DNA of 13,119 nt from Actinomycetota bacterium. Lineage in GTDB: Bacteria > Actinomycetota > Actinomycetes > Mycobacteriales > Micromonosporaceae. A program made the translations under genes and the position numbers. The notes below the pieces were generated by a model. That model was given only the letters and a program-made list of their open reading frames with translations, made no database searches and was not told the DNA's origin. The DNA is taken from contig VAXX01000239.1 in the NCBI GenBank assembly GCA_005885115.1, positions 1 to 13,119 of the forward strand, in the 5' to 3' direction. Below, piece by piece: positions 1-6,632 of this stretch (its first letter is position 1; every line of letters begins with the position of its first letter).

Positions 1-1
1 C

Positions 2-493
2 GCGACGACCCGGCCGCTGGGCAGCGGCGTACCCGGGCGGAAGGTCTTCTTCCACTTCCGTGGCCACGTTCGTCCGCCCGTACCCCCGACGGTGTGGAGC
101 TATGCCGACCTCGCCGGTGACCTCGCCGCGGTGGCCGACCACGTCGGCGCGACCCGTGCCCTTGGCGCCAGCCTCGGCGCCGGCGCCCTGTGCGCGCTGC
201 TCGCGCGGCGGCCCGACCGGTTCGCGCGGGTCGTGTTGTACCTGCCCGCCGCGCTCGACCAGCCCCGGCTGGACCGGCCGCCGCCGGTCGCCGACGCGGC
301 CCTGCTGGCCACGGTGACCGCGCCCGCGCTGGTGCTCGCCTGCCGGGACGACGAGCTGCACCCCGTCGAGATCGCGCAGCGGCTGGCCGAGTCGCTCCCG
401 AAGGCGACCCTGTACGTCTTCGACCGCCCCGACCCGGTCCGCACGGCCCGGGCCGCGCTCCGGCAGCAGATCGCGTCGTTCCTCGCGGAGTAA
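2..493 (+). CDS. Alpha/beta hydrolase, C-terminal part (5' end outside window)
   Basis: The reading frame is open from the first bases of the window to TAA at 491-493, so the gene begins upstream. It resembles the alpha/beta hydrolase fold. A segment FFHFRGH (about residues 16-22 of the visible part) matches the usual strand with an RGHG-like turn, WSYADLAGDL follows, and GASLG (55-59) is a nucleophile elbow with Ser57. A later strand LVLACRDDELHP carries the likely acid Asp. The expected catalytic His near the C-terminus is not visible: the last 30 residues contain none. The protein may therefore be inactive or use a different residue. Substrate is unknown. The stop codon overlaps the start of the next gene (TAATG), which suggests translational coupling and a shared operon. 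Family assignment is fairly sure; enzyme activity is not. Confidence 0.75.
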   Translation, partial: ATTRPLGSGVPGRKVFFHFRGHVRPPVPPTVWSYADLAGDLAAVADHVGATRALGASLGAGALCALLARRPDRFARVVLYLPAALDQPRLDRPPPVADAALLATVTAPALVLACRDDELHPVEIAQRLAESLPKATLYVFDRPDPVRTARAALRQQIASFLAE

Positions 494-1239
494 TGTCGGG
501 CGTCATGGGTGTGACGCAGCACGGGCGCACGTACCGTCTGGACCTGGCCGATCCGACGCTGCGCGAGTGGGAGTGCGTGGTGCTGCACTCCGATCCCGCC
601 GACGGCCTCGTCCTGGACCGGTCCGCGTTCTACCCCGGCGGCGGCGGCCAGCCACCCGACCACGGCGTCCTGCTGTGGCAGGGGGTACAGACCCGGATCG
701 TCGGTACCCGCAAGGGTGACGACCTGTACCTGCTGCCCGCCGAGGGCGATCCGTTGCCGCCCGTGGGCACCACGGTCGTCGGCGCACTGGAGGACGAGCG
801 CCGTAGCCTGCTCATGCGTACCCACTCCGGCCTGCACGTGCTGTGCGGCGTGGTATTCCGCGACTTCGGCGCCCTGGTCACGGGTGGCTCGATGGAGCCG
901 GGGGAGGCGCGGATGGACTTCAACCTCCCGGAGGTACCGGCCGATTTCAAGGCGCGCCTGGAGGAACTGGTCAACGCCGAGGTCGTCGCCGACCGGCAGG
1001 TGACCACGCGGGTACTGCACCGCGACGACGCGCTCGCCCTGCCGGACATCATCCGGACCGCCACCAACCTGATCCCGCCCGAGGAGACCGAGGTGCGCAT
1101 CGTCGACATCGTCGGGCTCGACGTACAGGCCGACGGCGGTACCCACGTGGCGTCCACCAAGCAGATCGGCCACCTGCAGGTGGTCAAGGTCGAGAGCAAA
1201 GGCAAAGCAAATCGACGGGTACGAGTACGTCTTGGCTAA
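493..1239 (+). CDS. AlaX-type alanyl-tRNA editing protein
   Basis: This is a free-standing relative of the AlaRS editing domain, which hydrolyses mischarged Ser- or Gly-tRNA(Ala) in the cytoplasm. With the ATG at 493 it is 248 residues, the size of the medium AlaX class. Visible marks are the glycine-rich YPGGGGQPPD (48-56, AlaX-M type), the zinc motif THSGLH (His111 and His115), and the C-terminal GGTH (His218) followed by a basic tail. The second half of the zinc site is normally Cys-x-x-x-His; here Asp214 sits in the Cys position. I think this occurs in some AlaX groups but could not check. The ATG at 493 overlaps the previous stop (TAATG). An in-frame ATG at 505 would give 244 residues and is about equally plausible, since neither has a well-spaced Shine-Dalgarno sequence. 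Confidence 0.88.
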   Translation: MSGVMGVTQHGRTYRLDLADPTLREWECVVLHSDPADGLVLDRSAFYPGGGGQPPDHGVLLWQGVQTRIVGTRKGDDLYLLPAEGDPLPPVGTTVVGALEDERRSLLMRTHSGLHVLCGVVFRDFGALVTGGSMEPGEARMDFNLPEVPADFKARLEELVNAEVVADRQVTTRVLHRDDALALPDIIRTATNLIPPEETEVRIVDIVGLDVQADGGTHVASTKQIGHLQVVKVESKGKANRRVRVRLG

Positions 1240-1242
1240 GCT
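1237..1242 (+). promoter_or_regulatory. Possible -10 element for a leaderless transcript of the EI24 gene
   Basis: TAAGCT fits the actinobacterial TANNNT -10 pattern and ends exactly 6 nt before the GTG at 1249. That spacing would start the mRNA at the start codon. There is no Shine-Dalgarno sequence before this GTG, which agrees with a leaderless start, but no convincing -35 box is seen. It overlaps the stop codon of the upstream gene, so read-through translation coupling is the alternative. Confidence 0.3.
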
Positions 1243-1248
1243 TCCCGC

Positions 1249-2031
1249 GTGAGTACCCGGAGCGCGACGCAGACCCAGGTGTCCCGGCCCAGTGACTTCC
1301 TGACCGGGATCGGGCTGCTCGGCAGGGGCTTCGGCATGTACGCCCGGAACCCGGGCCTGCTGTTGCTCGGCATCCTGCCCGCGCTGATCGCCTTCGTCGT
1401 CCTGGTCGGCGCGTTCGTCGTGCTGGTCTACTTCATCGGGCCCGAGGCCCGCGCGCTCACCTGGTTCGCCGGTTCCTGGTCGGCGCAGGAGCGTGACCTG
1501 ATCCGGGCGCTGGCCGAGGTCGCGATCCTGGTCGGGTTCATCTTCCTGGCGGTGCTGTCGTACACCGCATTGGCGCTGGCCATCGGGGACCCGTTCTACG
1601 AGCGGATCTCCCAGCGCGTCGAGGCCCGCTACGGGGCCACCGCGGCGGGCGTGAACCTGCCGTGGTGGAAGGAACTGGTGCGCAGCGTCGGCGAGGCGAT
1701 CCGACTGGCGGTCTTCTCGGCCGCCGTGGCCGTACTCGTGTTCCTGCTCGGGCTGATCCCGGTGATCGGGCAGGTGGGCGCCGCCGTGCTCGGCGGGCTG
1801 GTCGGGGGATGGGCGCTGGCCGTCGAACTGACCGGGATCCCGTTCGCCCGCCGGGGGGTACGGCTGCGGGAGCGGCGACGCATGCTGCGCCGGTACCGCT
1901 GGCTGTCCCTGGGTTTCGGGGTTGCCGTGTTCGGCTGCTTCCTCATCCCGTTCGGCGCGATCCTGGTCATGCCGGCCGCGGTGGCCGGCGCGACGTTGTT
2001 GACCCGCCGCGTGTACGGGCAGCCGGTGTGA
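1249..2031 (+). CDS. EI24/CysZ-like integral membrane protein
   Basis: A 260-residue membrane protein of the EI24 superfamily (Pfam EI24), which includes CysZ sulfate permease. Hydrophobic segments lie near residues 36-62, 88-112, 152-192 (with a Gly/Val-rich hairpin around PVIGQVG) and 217-250. A YARNPGLLLLGILPA opening and the IGDPFYERISQRVE loop (112-124) are typical of the family. A cluster of arginines at 201-215 (RRGVRLRERRRMLRR) separates the third and fourth membrane regions and probably faces the cytoplasm. The start is GTG, 9 nt after the AlaX stop, without a Shine-Dalgarno sequence. Sulfate transport is known only for some members, and no cysteine synthesis gene is nearby, so the substrate here is unknown. 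Confidence 0.85.
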   Translation: MSTRSATQTQVSRPSDFLTGIGLLGRGFGMYARNPGLLLLGILPALIAFVVLVGAFVVLVYFIGPEARALTWFAGSWSAQERDLIRALAEVAILVGFIFLAVLSYTALALAIGDPFYERISQRVEARYGATAAGVNLPWWKELVRSVGEAIRLAVFSAAVAVLVFLLGLIPVIGQVGAAVLGGLVGGWALAVELTGIPFARRGVRLRERRRMLRRYRWLSLGFGVAVFGCFLIPFGAILVMPAAVAGATLLTRRVYGQPV

Positions 2032-2041
2032 ACCTCTCGAA

Positions 2042-2422
2042 GTGCTCGCCGCGCAGCTGCGCCGGCACAGCGAGGACCTGTCGATGTACGCCGGCTTCCT
2101 GCTCAACTCGCTGTCCGCGGCGCTGCCCGGCGAGCTGCTGCAGGTCCGCCGGGAGGGCCGGCTCAAGGCCCGGCTGGGTGGCCGGGAGCCGGCTGTACTC
2201 GCGGTCGCGGTGACCCTGGGCAACCACCGGTACGAGCTGGAACGGGCCGAGTTCGGGGCGCGTCCGGTGGCGAAGGTGTGCCACCAGTCCGGCGGCGTGG
2301 TGCTGTCCACCCGCACGGTCAGCCCGGACGAGTGGTCCCGGGGCCTGGCCGAGGCCCTCGTCCGTACCCTCGGCGCCGACGCCGCGGCCGTCGAGGCGCT
2401 CCAGCGGCTGACCGCGCCGTGA
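2042..2422 (+). CDS. Uncharacterised 126-residue protein of the YbjQ operon
   Basis: I do not recognise this family. The GTG at 2042 is 10 nt after the EI24 stop. An in-frame ATG at 2084 (MYAGFLLNSL) is an alternative start, and the frame is also open upstream. The protein is soluble in appearance: an amphipathic N-terminal helix (LAAQLRRHSEDL), a mixed alpha/beta middle with a basic strand-rich stretch (LQVRREGRLKARLGG), then YELERAEF, a Gly-rich GGVVLSTRTVS strand, and a C-terminal helix with WSRGLAEALVRTL. No signal peptide, membrane segment or catalytic motif is evident. It overlaps the next gene by GTGA, so it is very likely co-translated with the two YbjQ proteins and may act with them. 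Codon bias (GC-rich third positions) supports it being real. Confidence 0.75.
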   Translation: MLAAQLRRHSEDLSMYAGFLLNSLSAALPGELLQVRREGRLKARLGGREPAVLAVAVTLGNHRYELERAEFGARPVAKVCHQSGGVVLSTRTVSPDEWSRGLAEALVRTLGADAAAVEALQRLTAP

Positions 2423-3369
2423 CCGGGCTGGACGACTGGTCGTACGCCAAGGACTGGGCGCCGGAGCAGATCGCGTACGCCAGCGCGGCCGAACTGGCCG
2501 CCGGCCGGCTTCCGCTGCGGGCCCAGTGGCGGCTGGCCGAGCAGCGGCAGCGCGCCGAGCGCGGGGACCCGGGCGCGTTCACCTCGGACCTGACGGTGGA
2601 GGAGTTCGCGGCCATCCGTTCGGTCGGGTTCGCACCGGTCGGCCAGGTGCTCGGCACGGCGGTGTACCAGTTCGCGGCCGTGTACCAGGGATGCGGGTTC
2701 ATCGGGGCGTCCCCGGCCGGCGCCCCGGTGGTGGGGCTGCAGCTCGCGCAGGCGTCGCTCGACGAGGCCCGGCACCTGGCGGTGCGGCGGATGCGCTTCG
2801 AGTGCGACGCGCTCGGCGGCGACGGGGTCGTCGGGGTACGCCTGGGCGTGCTGCCGTTCCACGACATCGGCCTGGAGTTCCTGGCGATCGGTACCGCCGT
2901 CCGGGCGGCCGGAGCGGTCCGGCCGCCGCGGCCGTTCACCTGCGACCTGTCCGGTCAGGACTTCACCAAGCTGATCCGGGCCGGCTGGGTACCGGTCGCG
3001 CTGTTGCAGGGCGTCGGGGTGACCGTCCGGCACAACGACTGGAGCCAGCGGATCCAGTCGCTGTCCTGGGCCAACCAGGAGCTGGTGGGGGCGACCGCGC
3101 TCATCCAGGGGGCCCGCTCGGTGGCCCGCACCGGCCTGGCCCGGGACGCCGCCCGGGTCGGCGCCCACACCGTCGTCCTGCGCGACCTGATGTCGCGGAT
3201 GTACGAGCGCAAATGCCTGAGCGGGTACGAGGCCCACGACCGGATCGCCGAGGTCGTCCTGTGGGGTACCGGCATCGTGCCCTTCGGCCGCAAGCACCGG
3301 CCGCACCCGGCGGCCACCGAGCCGCCGCTGCCGATGCTCCGGCTCAACCCGAGGAAGGAAACCGGATGA
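2419..3369 (+). CDS. Tandem YbjQ-domain protein, first of pair
   Basis: A 316-residue protein with two copies of the YbjQ (PF01906, 'heavy-metal-binding domain') fold. Copy 1 spans about 54-162: FTSDLTVEEF, then GFAPVGQVLGTAVYQ, a helix with EARHLAVRRM, GGDGVVGVRL, and the end strand EFLAIGTAV. Copy 2 (173-289) starts with FTCDLSGQDF and ends with VVLWGTGIVPF. Its second half is longer and divergent, with the usual DARELAMxRM helix replaced by unrelated sequence. The first 50 residues are an extra charged helical region, and the Pro-rich tail is about 25 residues. E. coli YbjQ is a single-domain protein that assembles into rings; metal binding is not proven for the family and I see no conserved Cys/His site. 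The GTG overlaps the upstream stop (GTGA). The stop overlaps the next ATG (ATGA). Confidence 0.82.
   Translation: MTGLDDWSYAKDWAPEQIAYASAAELAAGRLPLRAQWRLAEQRQRAERGDPGAFTSDLTVEEFAAIRSVGFAPVGQVLGTAVYQFAAVYQGCGFIGASPAGAPVVGLQLAQASLDEARHLAVRRMRFECDALGGDGVVGVRLGVLPFHDIGLEFLAIGTAVRAAGAVRPPRPFTCDLSGQDFTKLIRAGWVPVALLQGVGVTVRHNDWSQRIQSLSWANQELVGATALIQGARSVARTGLARDAARVGAHTVVLRDLMSRMYERKCLSGYEAHDRIAEVVLWGTGIVPFGRKHRPHPAATEPPLPMLRLNPRKETG
3351..3360 (+). promoter_or_regulatory. Strong ribosome binding site for the second YbjQ gene
   Basis: GAGGAAGGAA, ending 5 nt before the ATG at 3366, is the best Shine-Dalgarno sequence in the left operon. It fixes this start at the ATGA overlap and predicts good expression of the second YbjQ protein independent of coupling. 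Confidence 0.7.
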
Positions 3370-4184
3370 CGAGCATCGATCCCGACGCGCTGGGCATCCC
3401 GCAGGACGCGATGGAGCGACTGTCGGAACTGGCGCCGGGCAAGGCCGGCGGCATCTTCACCTCGGACCTGACGGTCAACGAGTTCCTGCTGGTACGCCAG
3501 GCCGGGTTCACCCCGCTCGGGCTGGTACTCGGCACGTCGGTGTACCACTGCGGGTTCCAGTTCGGCCGGTGGAGCCGGAACCAGGAGCTCGACGTGCTGT
3601 CCCAGGCGATGTACCACGCCCGGGAGCTGGCCATGACCCGGATGCAGGCCGAGGCGTTGACGCTGGGCGCGGACGGCATCGTCGGGGTACGGCTGGAGGT
3701 CGACTTCAAGGAGTGGGGCTCGGATACCGCCGAGTTCCTCGCGGTGGGTACCGCCGTGAAGGCCGACGACGGGACGAGTTGGCGCAACGACCAGGGCCAG
3801 CCGTTCACCTCCGACCTGTCCGGGCAGGACTTCTGGACCCTGCTCCAGGCCGGGTACGCCCCACTGGGCCTGGTGATGGGCGTGTGCGTGTACCACGTGG
3901 CGCACCGGACCTTCGGCAACATCCTGTCCAACATCGGCCAGAACACCGAGCTGCCGCAGTTCACCCAGGCCCTGTACGACGCCCGGGAGCTGGCCATGGC
4001 GCGGATGCAGCACGAGGCGGAGGCGTTGCACGCCGAGGGCATCGTCGGCGTACAGCTGACCCAGGAGAACCACATCTGGGGCAGCCATACGACCGAGTTC
4101 TTCGCCTTCGGTACGGCGGTCCGGCCGATCCGCCCGGACCACGAGATCGCCCGTCCGCAACTGGTGCTGAGCCTGGATACCTAG
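3366..4184 (+). CDS. Tandem YbjQ-domain protein, second of pair
   Basis: A 272-residue protein made almost wholly of two YbjQ (PF01906) domains. Domain 1 covers about 30-132 and domain 2 about 147-253. Both copies repeat the same landmarks: FTSDLT/FTSDLS, AGFTPLGLVLG/AGYAPLGLVMG, ARELAMTRM/ARELAMARM, DGIVGVRL/EGIVGVQL, WGSDTAEFLAVGTAV/WGSHTTEFFAFGTAV. The two halves are clearly an internal duplication and are more alike than the halves of the preceding protein. A short helical leader (residues 1-28) replaces the longer one of its neighbour. No signal peptide is seen, so it is probably cytosolic. It is the last gene of the operon. Its stop lies only 2 nt from the stop of the convergent gene, leaving no room for a separate terminator. 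Function is unknown; metal binding is only a family label. Confidence 0.88.
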   Translation: MTSIDPDALGIPQDAMERLSELAPGKAGGIFTSDLTVNEFLLVRQAGFTPLGLVLGTSVYHCGFQFGRWSRNQELDVLSQAMYHARELAMTRMQAEALTLGADGIVGVRLEVDFKEWGSDTAEFLAVGTAVKADDGTSWRNDQGQPFTSDLSGQDFWTLLQAGYAPLGLVMGVCVYHVAHRTFGNILSNIGQNTELPQFTQALYDARELAMARMQHEAEALHAEGIVGVQLTQENHIWGSHTTEFFAFGTAVRPIRPDHEIARPQLVLSLDT

Positions 4185-4186
4185 GG

Positions 4187-4867
4187 CTAACCGACGCGCA
4201 GGCACTCCAGCAGGCGCTGCTCGCCGGTGACGGTGAGGAGGTCGAACCCGATCCGGCCCCAGGTGTCCAGCAGCGCGACCCCGCCGCTCTCCCGCAGCCG
4301 GATGTGCCAGGTGTGCTCCAGGTCGGTGGCGGACAGCGCGACCATGCCATGCCGGTCGGCGGTGCGCCGGCCGCGCCCGGCGGGCAGCAGCGTGTCGAGC
4401 ACCTCGCTGACCACGTCGGCGGCGAGCTTGGCCTCCAGCGGTTCGCTGATCCCGGTCGCCGCCATCTGCGCGTCCCAGCGGTGTACCGACGTGTCGTGGG
4501 CCAGCCGCCGCTGCCAGTACGCCACCTTCTTGGCCTGGGGCGCCGCGTTCCAGGCGGGCATCTCCGGGTCGAGCACATCGAAGCGGGTGAGCAGGGCGGC
4601 GTACGCCTGGTCGAACCCGGCCGGCGTCGCGGTACGCGGCCCGGTCGGCGCCAGCTCCTCCGGTGGGGTCAGGACGCCCCGCCCGACGTGGCCGCCGACC
4701 CAGGTGTAGAGCCGGACCAGGTGCCCGGTCAGCTCGGCGACCGTCCACTCGGGACAGGACGGTACCGACGTCCCCGGGTCGGCCGCCGCGACCGCCGTCC
4801 GGAACGCCGGACCCTCGGCGCGCAGAGCGGCGAGCCAGAACTCCTTGTTGCCGTGGTGGCTCCTCAT
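4187..4867 (-). CDS. Maleylpyruvate isomerase family mycothiol-dependent protein
   Basis: A 226-residue protein of the actinobacterial MDMPI/DinB-like family, metal-binding enzymes that use mycothiol as the thiol cofactor. The N-terminal domain has the usual VPSCPEWTVAELTGHL (35-50, His49), and the second ligand motif reads AHDTSVHRWDA (123-133, Asp125 and His129). In the characterised Corynebacterium enzyme the ligands are His, Glu and His; here Asp replaces Glu. A C-terminal domain (about 170-226) has the TWHIRL strand. The start is the ATG at 4867, preceded by a GGGGGAGA Shine-Dalgarno sequence. An in-frame upstream start at 4948 would run through the divergent promoter region and into murB, so I rejected it. 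No gentisate pathway gene is present, so true maleylpyruvate isomerase activity is unlikely; the substrate is unknown. The family link to mycothiol fits with mshA in the same window. Confidence 0.85.
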   Translation of the reverse strand: MRSHHGNKEFWLAALRAEGPAFRTAVAAADPGTSVPSCPEWTVAELTGHLVRLYTWVGGHVGRGVLTPPEELAPTGPRTATPAGFDQAYAALLTRFDVLDPEMPAWNAAPQAKKVAYWQRRLAHDTSVHRWDAQMAATGISEPLEAKLAADVVSEVLDTLLPAGRGRRTADRHGMVALSATDLEHTWHIRLRESGGVALLDTWGRIGFDLLTVTGEQRLLECLRVG

Positions 4868-4908
4868 CGCTGTCTCCCCCGGCGCTGGGTGGTACTCAGG
4901 GTAAAGCC

Positions 4909-4914
4909 TAGGGT
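4909..4914 (+). promoter_or_regulatory. -10 element, probable leaderless murB promoter
   Basis: TAGGGT (TANNNT type) ends 6 nt before the GTG at 4921, in the local AT-richer stretch between two divergent genes. No Shine-Dalgarno sequence precedes this GTG, so a transcript starting at the start codon is likely. A possible weak -35 is TGGGTG at 4886-4891 (17-nt spacer). On the other strand TACCCT (4903-4898) could serve the divergent gene. Inferred from spacing only. Confidence 0.45.
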
Positions 4915-4920
4915 TATCGG

Positions 4921-5940
4921 GTGCACGATGGCAGCCGCGACCTGGCATCCCGGACCACCCTGCGCCTCGGCGGGCCGGCCGGGCGGCTGGTCACCGCGAC
5001 CGTTACCGAAGAAATACCTGCTCTGGTACGGGGTGCCGACTCCCTCCTGGTGCTCGCCGGGGGCAGCAACGTGGTGGTCGCCGACGCCGGCTTCCCGGGT
5101 ACGGTGCTGTTGCTGCGCAACCGGGGCATCGCGGTGGCCCGGGACGGCGACGGCGTGACGTTGACCGTGGCGGCCGGTGAACCGTGGGACGACGTGGTCG
5201 CCCGTACCGTCGAGGAGGGCTGGTCGGGCATCGAGTGCCTGTCCGGCATTCCGGGTTCGGCCGGAGCTACCCCGATCCAGAACGTCGGCGCGTACGGGCA
5301 GGAGGTCGCCGAGACGATCACGTCGGTCCGGGTCTACGACCGGGAACGCGACCGGGTCGAGGTGTACGAGCCGGCGGACTGCGGCTTCGGATACCGGACG
5401 AGCGTATTCAAGCATTCGGATAGGTGGATCGTAGTCGACCTGACGCTGCGCCTGTCCGTCGACCGGCTCTCGGCGCCGATCCGGTACCCGGAACTGGCCC
5501 GCGCGCTCGGTGTGGCGGTCGGCGACCGGGCGCCGCTGGACGAGGTACGCGCGGCGGTGTGGAAACTGCGCGCCGGCAAGGGCATGGTGCTGGACCCGGA
5601 GGACCCGGACACGTACTCGGTCGGGTCGTTCTTCACCAACCCCGTGCTGCCCGTGGCCGACTTCGCGGCGCTCGCCACGGCCGGCGCGCCCGCCTGGCCC
5701 AACCCGGACGGCACGGTGAAGACCAGCGCCGCCTGGCTGATCGAGCGGGCCGGCTTCCCGAAGGGGTACGGGCGGGACGGCGTGGCCATCTCGGCCAAGC
5801 ACACGCTGGCGCTGACCAACCGGGGTACCGGCAGCACGGCGGCGCTGTTGGAACTGGCCCGGGAGATCCGGGCCGGGGTCGCCGCGCGCTTCGGCGTGAC
5901 GCTCGTACCCGAACCGGTCCTGGTGAACTGCGCGCTGTAG
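4921..5940 (+). CDS. murB: UDP-N-acetylenolpyruvoylglucosamine reductase MurB
   Basis: MurB reduces UDP-GlcNAc-enolpyruvate to UDP-MurNAc with NADPH and FAD, the second committed step of peptidoglycan precursor synthesis in the cytoplasm. The 339-residue protein is full length for the class with the inserted loop (type I). The N-terminal FAD domain shows TTLRLGGPA (12-20), the LAGGSNVVVAD loop (45-55) and the SGIPGSAGATPIQNVGAYGQ stretch (108-127). Active-site residues are visible: Arg159 in GFGYRTSVF, the proton-donor Ser236 in SVGSFFTNP, and Glu331 in LVPEPVLVN. The GTG at 4921 is chosen because the conserved RTTLRLGG begins 10 residues later and a -10 box lies just upstream. The gene stands alone, divergent from the mycothiol-family gene and convergent with the MgtC gene, with a 9-nt gap. 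All key residues are present, so it should be active. Confidence 0.97.
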   Translation: MHDGSRDLASRTTLRLGGPAGRLVTATVTEEIPALVRGADSLLVLAGGSNVVVADAGFPGTVLLLRNRGIAVARDGDGVTLTVAAGEPWDDVVARTVEEGWSGIECLSGIPGSAGATPIQNVGAYGQEVAETITSVRVYDRERDRVEVYEPADCGFGYRTSVFKHSDRWIVVDLTLRLSVDRLSAPIRYPELARALGVAVGDRAPLDEVRAAVWKLRAGKGMVLDPEDPDTYSVGSFFTNPVLPVADFAALATAGAPAWPNPDGTVKTSAAWLIERAGFPKGYGRDGVAISAKHTLALTNRGTGSTAALLELAREIRAGVAARFGVTLVPEPVLVNCAL

Positions 5941-5949
5941 CGCTGGTAC

Positions 5950-6588
5950 TCACCGGGTCATGTCGACGCCGTTGACCCCTTCCAGGACCCGCAGGTTCTG
6001 GCTGATCTCGGCGAGCGAGTGGTGGTGCTTGGGTCGGGCGATCATCAGGATCTGCTGCTCCGTACCGGTGTAGTTGATCCGCAGTACCCGCCCCCGGTGC
6101 AGCACCTCCTTCGCCCGGTGCTCGACGTCGTGGATCGACGCCTCGCACGCCAGGGTCAGGGTGATCTCCAGCGGGCGCCGGTGCGGCAGCGTGTCGTGCT
6201 CCAGCTTCTTCACCACCAGCAGCACGCCGATCGCCAGCCCGGTGGCCGCGATCCCGGGTAGCCACTGCTTGAGGCCGACCGCGATGCCGACGGCGGCGGT
6301 CACCCACAGCGACGCGGCGGTGGTCAACCCCCGGACGCCGGTACCTTCGCGCAGGATCGCGCCGCCACCGAGGAACCCGACGCCGGTGATGACCGGCGCG
6401 GCCAGGGTCGCCGGGTTGCTGACCACCGCGTGGGCGCCGGCCCGGCTGACCACCACCGCGCCGAGGGCGACCAACATGTGGGTACGTAGTCCGGCGGGCT
6501 GGGCGGACAGTTCGCGTTCGAGTCCGATGGCCGCGCCGAGCAGGATGGCCAGCGCGATCTGGGCCGCGTATACGAGGGTTGGGAGCAC
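5950..6588 (-). CDS. MgtC/SapB family membrane protein
   Basis: A 212-residue protein of the MgtC/SapB family. The N-terminal membrane domain has about five hydrophobic segments (near 5-23, 38-56, 62-79, 88-106, 110-127) and the family motifs IGLERE (21-26), LRTHMLVALGA (34-44), GVGFLGGGAILREG (69-82) and VRGLTTAASLWVTAAVG (85-101). A soluble C-terminal ACT-like domain (about 136-212) starts at RPLEITLTL and ends VNGVDMT. Some family members affect Mg2+ starvation survival and F-ATPase activity, but most actinobacterial ones are uncharacterised. The start is GTG at 6588 with no clear Shine-Dalgarno sequence. GATAGT 6 nt upstream could be a poor leaderless -10. It lies 44 nt downstream of the methyltransferase, separated by a strong hairpin, so it may be transcribed separately. 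Confidence 0.9.
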   Translation of the reverse strand: MLPTLVYAAQIALAILLGAAIGLERELSAQPAGLRTHMLVALGAVVVSRAGAHAVVSNPATLAAPVITGVGFLGGGAILREGTGVRGLTTAASLWVTAAVGIAVGLKQWLPGIAATGLAIGVLLVVKKLEHDTLPHRRPLEITLTLACEASIHDVEHRAKEVLHRGRVLRINYTGTEQQILMIARPKHHHSLAEISQNLRVLEGVNGVDMTR

Positions 6589-6601
6589 GGCACCACTATC
6601 G

Positions 6602-6621
6602 CCGACCGGGGTACCGGTCGG
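6602..6621 (-). terminator. Perfect 8-bp hairpin between methyltransferase and MgtC genes
   Basis: CCGACCGG pairs exactly with CCGGTCGG across a GGTA loop. It lies 11 nt after the methyltransferase stop and just before the MgtC start, both on the minus strand. Without a U-tract it is a terminator or attenuator candidate by position and stability only. Confidence 0.5.
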
Positions 6622-6632
6622 GTATCGGCCGG

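Noticed and set aside
1249..2031. Naming the EI24-family gene cysZ
   Set aside because: Only family-level resemblance is visible and no sulfate assimilation genes are near, so the transport role cannot be claimed.
100..3306. A very long open frame (over 1000 codons) on the minus strand opposite the left operon
   Set aside because: Its product is Arg/Pro/Gly/Gln-rich with no domain, while the + strand genes opposite it have clear family motifs. It is a by-product of high GC and few stop codons.
4868..4948. N-terminal extension of the mycothiol-family gene to a start at 4948
   Set aside because: It would overlap the murB start and divergent promoter, while the ATG at 4867 has a good Shine-Dalgarno sequence and fits the family N-terminus.
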